64,000 bases of DNA, from contig NZ_JBEPTL010000009.1 of the NCBI RefSeq assembly GCF_040549465.1, positions 62,001 through 126,000 of the forward strand, given 5' to 3'. The stretch comes from Lacisediminihabitans sp040549465. Its GTDB lineage: Bacteria > Actinomycetota > Actinomycetes > Actinomycetales > Microbacteriaceae. The notes below the pieces were generated by a model. It saw only the letters and a program-made list of their open reading frames with translations. It was not told the DNA's origin and searched no databases. A program made the translations under genes and the position numbers. Positions within the stretch are counted from its first letter, which is position 1. Each line of letters starts with the position of its first letter. This document shows positions 25,886 through 34,035 of the stretch, piece by piece.

Positions 25886-27133
25886 TCAGGTCGATGGCAG
25901 CAGCATCCGTCGTAGTCGCCGTGCCGCCATGAACACCCATCGCGCCGGGGTGCCGACAGCAAGCGCGAGAGAACCTGTCCATGAGCGGTCGAAACGTCCG
26001 AGCGCCCGCTTGCGGTCCCAGGCGCGACGCAGTATGCCTCCGAACGCCCCCTGTTTCTGCTTCTTGACCGCGAGTTGGCCGGCCTCACGCAGCACCAGGA
26101 GTTGCTCGAGCCCCGACACCCAGTCATCGTGCTCGACGGCGTGGAAGTAGTTGTCAGCGAGCCAGGCGGGATCAGGATGTTTGAACCGACCCTCCACGAC
26201 ATCGCCGCTGTTACCGAACAGTCCGCTATCTTCGAACACCGTGTTGATCAGCCTCGTGCTCACGCCGAAATCGTCGACGATCAGCACCGGCATGTCGAGC
26301 GCGATCGCCTCGATGGCTGCGGTGGAGCTGATGGTCACCAGCGCTGCAGCGCCAGCCAGATGGTCGGCCATCGCACCGCCGGCGATGACGAGGTTGTGCG
26401 GCGCCGGCCTGTCGAGATCGCCGATGAGGTCCGCGTAGTCGTGTCGTTCTGCGTGGGTCTGCTGCTCCCCGCGGGCCGCGCGTACCTTGACCACCACACG
26501 GCGGTACGGATGCCGGCGCGCAGACTCGGCAAGCCAACTCAGCAGTGCGAGCCGGTCAGTTCTCTCCCACGGTACCTTCGCCTGGGCGGCGAAGATGACG
26601 TCGCCATCCTGGCCCTGCGAGGGGTTCTTGTGCGGGAGGAATGGCAGGGTCGCGAGCCCGAAACGTTGCTCAACACCCATCACCTCGGCGAGACCGGCAA
26701 ACTCGCGGATCTCCCTCCGCGAGTGCAGCACGAAAAGGTCGGCCTGCATCCGGTAGGCGATGGCCCGGCGATTGGCCGGGATCGAGATCCCCGGCAGTCC
26801 GGTCATGATCACCGGACGACGCGCGGCCGCCCCGAGGACGGCGCGGAAGACCACCTTGACCAGTGGGCCGCGCACCGAAAGCATCACGACATCCGGCTGC
26901 ATGCTGGCAATACGCACCGCGAGCGCCGAGAGGTCCACGATCGAAGGCTGAGCGAACTGAGGGTCAATCCCGACAAGTGCGGCGTTGAGTTGCTCGGCAC
27001 TCGGAAGCACCGGCGTGGCGAGCACCAGGAGCGACTTCTCCCAGTCGGCCGGCGCTCGTTCGAGCAGGGCCGCGCCCCACTTGACGTACGAATCCGAATC
27101 CGCGACGGTGAGGATCCGGACTGGCGCATTCAC
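25886..27133 (-). CDS. DUF6716-like putative glycosyltransferase linked to nonulosonic acid genes
   Basis: A 415-residue protein with a two-domain GT-B-like pattern. It has an N-terminal nucleotide-fold start (VRILTVADSDSYVKWGAALL), a PVIMTGLPGISIP segment, a central KNPSQGQDGDVIFAAQAKVPW and a C-terminal STAAIEAIALDMPVLIVDDFG motif like the UDP-binding region of GT-B enzymes. It starts 4 nt inside the end of neuB, so it is coupled to the nonulosonic acid genes. I infer a transferase for the CMP-activated sugar. The C-terminal ~60 residues are basic, suggesting membrane contact. Confidence 0.7.
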   Translation of the reverse strand: MNAPVRILTVADSDSYVKWGAALLERAPADWEKSLLVLATPVLPSAEQLNAALVGIDPQFAQPSIVDLSALAVRIASMQPDVVMLSVRGPLVKVVFRAVLGAAARRPVIMTGLPGISIPANRRAIAYRMQADLFVLHSRREIREFAGLAEVMGVEQRFGLATLPFLPHKNPSQGQDGDVIFAAQAKVPWERTDRLALLSWLAESARRHPYRRVVVKVRAARGEQQTHAERHDYADLIGDLDRPAPHNLVIAGGAMADHLAGAAALVTISSTAAIEAIALDMPVLIVDDFGVSTRLINTVFEDSGLFGNSGDVVEGRFKHPDPAWLADNYFHAVEHDDWVSGLEQLLVLREAGQLAVKKQKQGAFGGILRRAWDRKRALGRFDRSWTGSLALAVGTPARWVFMAARRLRRMLLPST

Positions 27134-28002
27134 GCCGGAACACGGCGCAGCTTGGCCAGTGGTGCAAGCTCACCGGGGAACACCCGCTTCACCCCATCAC
27201 CCATGGCTTCGCCGATCACGCGGATGTCACGCACGAGGTGCGTGAAACCTTCAGGCTCGAGTGATGCCGCGTGGTCGGAACCCCACATCGCACGGTCGAG
27301 GGTGATGTGACGCTCGACCGCGGTGGCGCCGAGGGCGACAGCGGCGAGGGAGATCTGCAGGCCGCGCTCATGACCGGAGTAGCCGATCGGCACGCCGGTG
27401 TAGCGCTCCTTCAGGGTGGTGATCATCCTGATGTTGGCCTCTTCCGGTGGCAGCGGATAGGTGGATGTCGCGTGCAGGATCACCAGGCGATCGGTACCGA
27501 GTACCTCGACCGCCGCGTCGATCTGCTCGAGAGTGGACATCCCGGTCGAGAGGATCACGGTCTTACCGGTCTCGGCGAGAGCCTGCAGCAGTTCGATGTC
27601 GGTCACCGACGCCGACGCCACCTTGTGCGCGGAGACGTTGAGGTCTTCGAGGAAGTCGACGGATGGTACATCCCAGGGCGACGCGAACCAGTCGAGTCCG
27701 CGCAGGGTGGCGTAGTCACCGATTTCCACGTACTGCTCGCGGTTGAACTCGACGCGATAGCGGTATTCGAGGTAGGTCATCTGGCCCCACGGGGTGTCCC
27801 GTGGCGTGTTCTTCATGTGCTCGGGGGTTGAGATCGCGGGCGTGCGCTTCTGGAACTTCACGGCCTGCGCACCGGCATCCGCCGCGACGTCGATCAACTG
27901 CATCGCGAGATCGACGTCGCCGTTGTGATTGAGGCCGATCTCGGCGATTACGTAGACCGGGTCGCCATCGCTTATCTCATTGTGACCGATGGATACAGCC
28001 AT
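27130..28002 (-). CDS. neuB: NeuB-family nonulosonic acid synthase (no SAF domain)
   Basis: A 290-residue PEP-dependent synthase. It keeps the NeuB TIM barrel: VIAEIGLNHNGDVDLAMQLI, AVKFQKR, TPWG, KVASASVTDIELL, ILSTGM and GYSGHERG. It would condense PEP with a hexose or hexosamine to give sialic acid, Kdn or a similar nonulosonate. Most NeuB proteins are ~345 residues with a C-terminal SAF (antifreeze-like) domain; here that domain is missing, and the protein stops after the barrel. The ATG at 28002 has GGGAGGAACC before it. It overlaps the upstream fusion gene by 31 nt. Confidence 0.88.
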   Translation of the reverse strand: MAVSIGHNEISDGDPVYVIAEIGLNHNGDVDLAMQLIDVAADAGAQAVKFQKRTPAISTPEHMKNTPRDTPWGQMTYLEYRYRVEFNREQYVEIGDYATLRGLDWFASPWDVPSVDFLEDLNVSAHKVASASVTDIELLQALAETGKTVILSTGMSTLEQIDAAVEVLGTDRLVILHATSTYPLPPEEANIRMITTLKERYTGVPIGYSGHERGLQISLAAVALGATAVERHITLDRAMWGSDHAASLEPEGFTHLVRDIRVIGEAMGDGVKRVFPGELAPLAKLRRVPA

Positions 28003-29180
28003 GGTTCCTCCCACTTTTCTTCATTCCGTGATCGTTTGGACCGTAAAACTCGTTCCGCCAGTTCGCGCACCGCTCCATAGCCGCCGGGGGTCTCAAGCAC
28101 GACTCGTGCGGAGGCGATGACCTCTGGCACTGCGCCGGGGACGGCGATCGGCCAACCGACGATCTCCAGGCATCCGAGATCGTTCACGTCGTTGCCGAGA
28201 TAGGCGATGCGTTCGAGCTCGATGCCCTCGCGATCGGCCCAGGCAACCAGCGCTGCCGCCTTATCGCTGATCCCCTGAAGCACTTCAACACGCAGCTTGG
28301 CCGCCCGTGCGGAGACCACAGGATTCGTCTCGGTTGACAGGATGAGCACCGGCATTCCGGCCTCCCGCAGCAAGCGCACGCCCATACCGTCAGCGCGACT
28401 GGTGGTCACATACTCAGAACCGTCGGCGGCAACATGCACGCGATCGTCGGTGTGCACGCCGTCGAAATCGGTGACGACGGCGTCGACGGTAATCGCATGG
28501 TCGTCGAGATTCGGATCGAGAAGCGGCGCGAGAGCGTTCGCCACCTCGAGTTCGTCCTGGGTGTCGATCTCGATCGCTGTTCGCTCATCGACGAGGGTGA
28601 CGCCCACCCGTCCGAAGAACCGGAATCCCGCCTCACGGAATCCCGTCGTGCGCATTACATAGAAAGCGCCGGTCTCCTGGTACTGCGGCTCGCGATCCTG
28701 GCGGCGTGGCCGCACCGAGGCGTCGTGGTTGACACCGGAGGCTCCGGTGTCCGAGAGCTGCCAGAGGAACGCGTAGGTCTCCGTGGCGGAAAAGACCACG
28801 TCCTCCCATCCGCTGCGAACCCGTTCGATGGCCTCGTCGAATTCGGCGGCGTTGACGAACGGCGAGGTGGCCTGGATGAAGACCAGCACGTCAGGGTCGC
28901 CGTTCAGATGGTCGAGCGCGTGCAGCAGTGCCGACTCTGAGGTGGCCTGGTCTCCGGCGAGATGAACCGGGCGGTCGATCACCTCGGCTCCGGCGGAGCG
29001 GGCGGCCGCTGCGATCCTGGCGTCGTCGGTGGTGACGATCACGCGGTCGACGAGCCTGCTCGACCGGGCGGCATCCACCGCACGCACGATGAGCGGAACA
29101 CCGCCGACCCGGCGCAGGTTTTTGCCCTGCACACCCTTCGATCCGCCCCTGGCAGGAATGATCGCAACAACACTCATCAT
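27972..29180 (-). CDS. neuA: Acylneuraminate cytidylyltransferase fused to KdsC-like HAD phosphatase
   Basis: A 402-residue fusion. Residues 1-~225 are a CMP-nonulosonate synthetase with the P-loop-like IIPARGGSKGVQGKN at 7-21. Residues ~228-400 are a KdsC-family HAD phosphatase with nucleophile motif VTDFDGV (D238 and D240) and the metal-binding GNDVND near 320. This is the same order as in the mammalian CMP-sialate synthetase CMAS. It would dephosphorylate the 9-phosphate and activate the sugar as CMP-nonulosonate. Two adjacent ATGs (29180, 29177) follow AAGGGGGCAG. It is the first gene of the three-gene operon. Confidence 0.88.
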   Translation of the reverse strand: MMSVVAIIPARGGSKGVQGKNLRRVGGVPLIVRAVDAARSSRLVDRVIVTTDDARIAAAARSAGAEVIDRPVHLAGDQATSESALLHALDHLNGDPDVLVFIQATSPFVNAAEFDEAIERVRSGWEDVVFSATETYAFLWQLSDTGASGVNHDASVRPRRQDREPQYQETGAFYVMRTTGFREAGFRFFGRVGVTLVDERTAIEIDTQDELEVANALAPLLDPNLDDHAITVDAVVTDFDGVHTDDRVHVAADGSEYVTTSRADGMGVRLLREAGMPVLILSTETNPVVSARAAKLRVEVLQGISDKAAALVAWADREGIELERIAYLGNDVNDLGCLEIVGWPIAVPGAVPEVIASARVVLETPGGYGAVRELAERVLRSKRSRNEEKWEEPWLYPSVTMR

Positions 29181-29286
29181 CTGCCCCCTTCCCTGCCACG
29201 CGTTCTAGCGAGGTTAGGAAGTCGAAACGGCAGGCAGTTGGACGATGGGTGAACGGCGGTCGTCCGGGGGCTGACGAAACGGCGCT

Positions 29287-29958
29287 CTACTGCAGTATCG
29301 ACATACCATGCCCACGCAGGCGCTGTCGGTCAGCCGCGAGGGAGTCGAGCAGGCGTTCATTGGTTCCGCGGATATGGTGCATGACCAGGGACGAAGCACT
29401 GTCGGCATCGCGCGAGGCGATCGCCCTCACGATCTCCCGGTGTTCCCGCCAGGCCTGCTCCCGGGCCTCTGAAGTGCGCACCTCGAGCCACCGGGTACGC
29501 GACAGTCGGGTCATCGCACTACGTACGGTGTCCACCATGAACTCGTTACCGGAGAGCTGGGCGAGCTCGATATGGAAATCGCCGCCGGCCCTCACACCCT
29601 GCTCCTCATCGGCGGCTGGACGGCCCGCATTCAGGAGTTCGGCGATCGCCTCGATATCAGCGTCCGAGGCCCGCTGCACCGAGAGACGGACCCCTGCCGA
29701 CTCGACAGCCTCGCGCAGTTCGGCCAGCGCGCTGATCTCCGCGGTGTCGATGGGAGCGACGATCCAGCCTCGCCCCTCGCGCTGCACGAGTCCCTCGGAG
29801 TCGAGGCGCATCAGCGCGGCGCGCACCGGCGTGCGGGATGCCGCGAACTCAGCCTCGAGACCGCGCTCGGTCAGCCGCTCTCCCGGGGCCAGGTCGAGGG
29901 CGAGGATCGCCGCCCGCACCCGGTCGTAGAGCTGGATGGTCTGCGACATGTCAACCAT
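29287..29958 (-). CDS. GntR-family regulator, FadR/FCD subfamily
   Basis: A 223-residue regulator with an N-terminal winged helix (ERLTERGLEAEFAASRTPVRAALMRLDSEGLV, about 27-58) and an FCD ligand domain with the metal/ligand-associated GDFHIELAQLSGN and EHREIVRAIASRD. It is divergent from an MFS transporter, with a 63-nt control region containing a palindromic site, so it probably represses that gene. The start is ATG 29958; an ATG at 29949 is also possible. Confidence 0.88.
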   Translation of the reverse strand: MVDMSQTIQLYDRVRAAILALDLAPGERLTERGLEAEFAASRTPVRAALMRLDSEGLVQREGRGWIVAPIDTAEISALAELREAVESAGVRLSVQRASDADIEAIAELLNAGRPAADEEQGVRAGGDFHIELAQLSGNEFMVDTVRSAMTRLSRTRWLEVRTSEAREQAWREHREIVRAIASRDADSASSLVMHHIRGTNERLLDSLAADRQRLRGHGMSILQ

Positions 29959-29980
29959 GCTTTCATTTTGGGATACCGTC

Positions 29981-29992
29981 TTGGTATACCGA
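29981..29992. promoter_or_regulatory. Candidate GntR operator TTGGTATACCGA
   Basis: The core GGTATACC is a perfect 8-bp palindrome, extended imperfectly on both sides, placed between the divergent GntR and MFS genes. FadR/FCD-type GntR proteins usually bind short palindromes with a central T-A step of this kind. A related GGATACC half lies at 29971-29977. Confidence 0.5.
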
Positions 29993-30021
29993 GATAGTAA
30001 CCGATCGTGAAGGAGAGCGAA

Positions 30022-31218
30022 ATGACCGCCACGGCGCCTTTTCCAAACGCCACCAAGGCCTGGACCGCTCTCACCCTCGGTGTGGCTGCCCAGACCTCCG
30101 GCACCGTGTTCGTGGCCACTCCGGCCTTCCTTATTCCGCTGCTCCACACTGAGCGCGGCATGAGCCTCGCGCAGGCTGGCCTTCTTGCGGCGACCCCGAC
30201 TATGGGACTTGTTGTCACCCTCGTGCTCTGGGGCGCTCTCGCCGACCGTTTCGGCGAGAAATGGGTCATCGCCGGCGGTCTCGCTCTCACCGCGCTCGCC
30301 ACCGTCGGTGCGATCGCGGCGCAGGGCTACGTCGCCCTCGGCATCTTCTTCCTGCTCGGCGGGATGGTGTCCGCCAGCACCAACTCGGCGAGCGGCAAGG
30401 TCGTCGTCGGTTGGTTTCCCAAGGATCGCCGCGGGCTGGCCATGGGCGTGCGGCAAATGGCGCAGCCGCTCGGCATCACCGTCGCGGCCCTGACCATCCC
30501 TTCGCTGGCGAGCGCCGGTGGGATCGGTGCCGCCCTGCTGGTTCCGCTCATCCTCACGGCTGTGCTCGCCGTGGCCTGCGCCATCGGCATCGTCAACCCA
30601 CCGCGACCGGCGGCATCGACGACGGCTGCAGCACCGCGCAATCCGTACCGGGCGAGCGGATTCCTCTGGCGCATCCACCTCGTCTCGATCCTGCTCGTCG
30701 TTCCCCAGTTCACCCTCTCCACATTCGGGCTGGTCTGGCTGGTCACCGAACTGCACTTTCCCGCACTCGGAGCGGGTGTCGTCGTCGGTGTGGCCCAGTT
30801 CGTCGGTGCCGTCGGACGGATCGGCATGGGCGTGCTGAGCGACCGGGTGGGAAGCCGTGTGCGACCACTGCGCTGGGTCGCCGTCTCGGCCAGCGCGGTG
30901 ATGCTGCTGCTCGCGGCCTTCGGCGCTGAGGGTTGGCAGGCCGGCGCGTTAGTCCTCCTCATCGCGATGACCGTGACCGTGGCAGACAACGGACTCGCTT
31001 TCACCTCTATCGCCGAAATGACCGGTCCGAGTTGGGCGGGGCGGGCGCTCGGCGTACAGAACACCGGGCAGTACATCGCGGCATCCGCGGTGGGTCCGTT
31101 GCTCGGTGCCCTCATCGGCGTGGCCAGTTACCCGCTCGCCTTCGTGGTTGTGGCGATCTTCCCGGCACTGGCTATCCCCCTCATCCCTAACAGGGCCGCG
31201 GAGCGAGACCACCTCTGA
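30022..31218 (+). CDS. MFS transporter, probable target of the divergent GntR regulator
   Basis: A 398-residue 12-helix transporter; the motif GALADRFGEKWVIAG between helices 2 and 3 marks the MFS family. The ATG at 30022 is preceded by GGAGAGCGAA; the earlier in-frame GTG at 30007 has no ribosome-binding site. The divergent FCD regulator suggests an organic acid or sugar acid substrate, which is inference. Confidence 0.85.
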   Translation: MTATAPFPNATKAWTALTLGVAAQTSGTVFVATPAFLIPLLHTERGMSLAQAGLLAATPTMGLVVTLVLWGALADRFGEKWVIAGGLALTALATVGAIAAQGYVALGIFFLLGGMVSASTNSASGKVVVGWFPKDRRGLAMGVRQMAQPLGITVAALTIPSLASAGGIGAALLVPLILTAVLAVACAIGIVNPPRPAASTTAAAPRNPYRASGFLWRIHLVSILLVVPQFTLSTFGLVWLVTELHFPALGAGVVVGVAQFVGAVGRIGMGVLSDRVGSRVRPLRWVAVSASAVMLLLAAFGAEGWQAGALVLLIAMTVTVADNGLAFTSIAEMTGPSWAGRALGVQNTGQYIAASAVGPLLGALIGVASYPLAFVVVAIFPALAIPLIPNRAAERDHL

Positions 31219-31326
31219 CACAGTGCGTCCGAGCGATTTCTACCAGCCTGTCCTTTAACTAGTTCTCAGATGACGCCGCAGGAATCTGCCAGCCGGAGCC
31301 GTCCCCGCTACAATTGAGCCGCACTC

Positions 31327-31408
31327 GCGGGAGTGGTGAAATTGGTATACACGCAGGATTTAGGTTCCTGTGCCGCAAGGCGTGAGGGTTCAAGTCCCTT
31401 CTTCCGCA
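31327..31408 (+). tRNA. tRNA-Leu (anticodon TAG)
   Basis: The acceptor strands GCGGGAG and CTTCCGC pair fully with one G-U. The anticodon stem is CAGGA/TCCTG with loop TTTAGGT, giving anticodon TAG. The variable arm is long, as for a leucine tRNA, and the T-loop is GGTTCAAGTCC. CCA is not encoded. The flanking genes are ordinary, and no integrase or attachment duplicate is visible. Confidence 0.95.
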
Positions 31409-31488
31409 CGAGTTTTGGGGGGCTATCCCCATACTTTCGGCAAAGTCCACCGGCTAGCCTGTCAACAACAGACAACTGGAGCTGCTTC

Positions 31489-32211
31489 GTGACCCACCTC
31501 GCCTTGATCCCCTGGCTCGACCCGAATGCCCTCATCCAGGGCGCCGGTCCGTGGGCGCTTCTGCTGGTGTGCGCCATCATTTTCGCCGAGACCGGACTCC
31601 TCATCGGATTCGTCTTCCCCGGCGACACCCTGCTTCTCATCACCGGGCTCCTCACCTTCCGGCACGTGATCCAGGTCGACATCTGGTGGGTCGGATTGGC
31701 CATCGGGTTTGCGGCTTTCCTCGGTGGTGAGGTGGGCTACTACATCGGTAAGAAGAGCGGCCCGGCGATCTTCGAGCGCAAAGAGACCGGCATCATCAGC
31801 ATGGACAGCGTGCGAAAGACCAACTCGTTCTTCAAGAAGTACGGCGGCCTGGCCGTGATCATCGCGCGCTTCGTACCGGTTGTTCGCACCTTCGCTCCGA
31901 TCGCCGCCGGCATCGGCAAGATGAACTACCGCAAGTACTCGCTGTACAACGCCATCGGGGCGTTCATCTGGGGTGCCGGTGTCACGCTGGTCGGTTTCCT
32001 GCTCGGCAACATCACTCCGGTCGCCGATTTCGTCGTCAAGTACATCGACGTGATCCTGATCGGCGTGGTTCTGCTCACGCTGATCCCCACCGTCTTCCAC
32101 TACGTACGCACGCGCATCAAGGCGAGCAGGTCAGGCGCCGCACCGGCGCCGGTTCCGACGGATGCCGAAGTCACCGTCGATCAGAAGTACTTCGACCAGA
32201 AGAAAGACTAA
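31489..32211 (+). CDS. DedA-family membrane protein
   Basis: A 240-residue protein with about five membrane helices. Its DedA/SNARE-associated pattern includes FAETGLLIGFVFPGDTLLLITG, a re-entrant ARFVPVVRTFAPIAAGIGKM segment and G-x-x-W near the C-terminus. DedA proteins support membrane homeostasis, probably by flipping lipid carriers such as undecaprenyl phosphate (family knowledge). The GTG start at 31489 follows GGAG. It ends in the 4-nt CTAA that also carries the stop of the convergent HEAT-repeat gene. Confidence 0.9.
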   Translation: MTHLALIPWLDPNALIQGAGPWALLLVCAIIFAETGLLIGFVFPGDTLLLITGLLTFRHVIQVDIWWVGLAIGFAAFLGGEVGYYIGKKSGPAIFERKETGIISMDSVRKTNSFFKKYGGLAVIIARFVPVVRTFAPIAAGIGKMNYRKYSLYNAIGAFIWGAGVTLVGFLLGNITPVADFVVKYIDVILIGVVLLTLIPTVFHYVRTRIKASRSGAAPAPVPTDAEVTVDQKYFDQKKD

Positions 32212-32753
32212 CGAGCGTTCCCAGCCCGCTTGGCGATGCGCACCATCGCGTCATGGCCTGCACGCCGTACTTCCTTCTCCGGATCCTGCAGCAGCGCCGT
32301 CAGCGCCTCAGTGAGGCTGACATCACCGATCTCGGCGAGCGCCCGTGCTGCGGCCGCACGTACCCTGGCGACCTCATCCGCCAGCAGCGCGATCAGGGCC
32401 TCCGTCTCGGGGAGCCTTCGCATGAAGCAGACACGCGCGCACATCTCGCGCACGCGCCAGGCCTGGTCACCGAGTCCGCGATGGACAGCGGATGTCGCCG
32501 ACTCATCCCAGGCGAAGGTCAACGCCCGCGCGCCCCACACCTCAGGCCAGTACAGCGGCGGTGCCCCATCGAGCACTCCCTGCGCGTGCCGACCACCGAC
32601 GTAGAGCAGAAACTCATCGCCCTCATTGCCGCCCATCAGCAGCGACGCGGCGCGCTCGGCGACGATTTGCTCGCCGAACCGCGCGACGGCGTCTGCGATC
32701 CTCTCGGAGGGCGAGTCGTCGATGGATACGGCGGAGTCAGGTTCGGGGTTCAT
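32208..32753 (-). CDS. HEAT-repeat domain protein
   Basis: A 181-residue soluble protein with at least three HEAT-like helical pairs in the C-terminal half (GLGDQAWRVREMCARVCF, LLADEVARVRAAAARALAEIG, LLQDPEKEVRRAGHDAMVRI). Such repeats act in protein-protein contacts. The N-terminal part has a WPEVWGARALTFAW segment shared with similar actinobacterial proteins, by impression only. The partner is unknown. Its stop is shared with dedA in CTAA. Confidence 0.8.
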   Translation of the reverse strand: MNPEPDSAVSIDDSPSERIADAVARFGEQIVAERAASLLMGGNEGDEFLLYVGGRHAQGVLDGAPPLYWPEVWGARALTFAWDESATSAVHRGLGDQAWRVREMCARVCFMRRLPETEALIALLADEVARVRAAAARALAEIGDVSLTEALTALLQDPEKEVRRAGHDAMVRIAKRAGNAR

Positions 32754-32782
32754 AGCGTGCTCAACCGTACCCCGGTTGTCGC

Positions 32783-34015
32783 TCAGCCGAGGATCGTGAG
32801 CGCGATGAGCGCGACGTTGAGTACGACGACAAGCACCACGATCACACCGAGCGCCCAGCGCACGAAGCCGCCGTTGGCCTGGTCGCCCATCACGGCCCGA
32901 TCGTTGGTGAGCCGTAGCAGCGGCACCAGTGCGAAGGGGATGCCGAAGCTCAGGAAGACCTGGCTGATCACCAGGGCCCAGGTCGGATCAACCCCGAGGC
33001 CGAGAATGACCAGCGCCGGGATCAGGGTGATGAACCGCCGCAGAAATACCGGGATGCGTCGCTTCAGAAGCCCCGCCATGATGGTGGCTCCCGCGTAGCT
33101 GCCCACGGAGGTGGAGGCGAGTCCGGAAGCGAGCAGGCCGATCGCGAACACGAGGGCGATACCGGGGCCGAGGGCAGCGCCGATGGCGGCGTGCGCTCCC
33201 GCGATCGAGTCCGTGTTATCGACGTTGCGAAGGTTCACCGCGGCGAGCAGCAGCATTCCGACGTTGACGACGCCGGCGATACCGAGGGCGACGACCACGT
33301 CGATCTTGGTGATTTTCAAGAGACGGGTGCGGTCATTCGCGGTCTCGGCACGACCGTGACGGTCCCTGGCAAGAGCCGAGTGGACATAGATCGCGTGGGG
33401 CATCACCGTCGCGCCGAGCATACTGGCCGCGAGAAGCACCGACCCGCTGCCGGAGAACCGCGGAACCAATCCTTCGAGAATGGAGAGAGCGTCGGGCGGA
33501 TTGACGAACAGGCCGGCCACGAACCCGATCGCCACAATCGCGAGCAGCCCGATGACGACCCGCTCGAACGGTCGCTGGCCGAAGCGACTCTGCATGGCGA
33601 GCAAGCCCATCGATACGGCGCCGACGATGATCCCGCCGAGAAAGAGCGGGAGCCCGAACAACAGGTTGAGGGCGATCGCGCCGCCGATCACCTCGGCGAG
33701 ATCGGTCGCCGCAGCGACCAGTTCCGCCTGAGCCCAGAAGGCGCGTCGTGCTGCCGGGCGCAGGCGATCGCCGAGCAGTTCGGGCATCGTGCGCCCGGTC
33801 ACCAGGCCGAGCTTCGCCGATTGGTACTGCACGAGTCCCGCGATGAGGTTGGCCGCAACGAGCACCCAGACGAGCAGATAGCCGTAACGAGCGCCGCCGG
33901 TGAGATTCGCCGCGACATTACCCGGATCCACATAGGCGATCGCCGCGACCAGAGCAGGCCCGAGCAGCAGCAGGCCCCGAGCCGCCGGGCGCTTGGTCCC
34001 GGCGGTTGTGGTCAC
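32783..34015 (-). CDS. mntH: Nramp-type divalent metal transporter (Mn/Fe)
   Basis: A 410-residue transporter with about 11 helices and the family motifs DPGNVAAN (helix 1) and the helix-6 metal-binding MPHAIYVHS. It imports Mn(II) or Fe(II) with protons. I take the GTG at 34015 (VTTTAGTK); TTG at 34021 is in frame. No Mn-responsive site was recognised in the short 20-nt gap to rdgB, so it is probably cotranscribed with rdgB-rph-murI. Confidence 0.9.
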   Translation of the reverse strand: MTTTAGTKRPAARGLLLLGPALVAAIAYVDPGNVAANLTGGARYGYLLVWVLVAANLIAGLVQYQSAKLGLVTGRTMPELLGDRLRPAARRAFWAQAELVAAATDLAEVIGGAIALNLLFGLPLFLGGIIVGAVSMGLLAMQSRFGQRPFERVVIGLLAIVAIGFVAGLFVNPPDALSILEGLVPRFSGSGSVLLAASMLGATVMPHAIYVHSALARDRHGRAETANDRTRLLKITKIDVVVALGIAGVVNVGMLLLAAVNLRNVDNTDSIAGAHAAIGAALGPGIALVFAIGLLASGLASTSVGSYAGATIMAGLLKRRIPVFLRRFITLIPALVILGLGVDPTWALVISQVFLSFGIPFALVPLLRLTNDRAVMGDQANGGFVRWALGVIVVLVVVLNVALIALTILG

Positions 34016-34035
34016 ACCCAAACTTTACGCGGAGC

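Noticed and set aside
29959..30756. Long open frame upstream of the GntR regulator
   Set aside because: It runs antisense through the MFS gene; the regulator's domain begins at 29958.
31327..31408. tRNA-Leu as an island insertion site
   Set aside because: No integrase, no duplicated tRNA end and no composition shift nearby.
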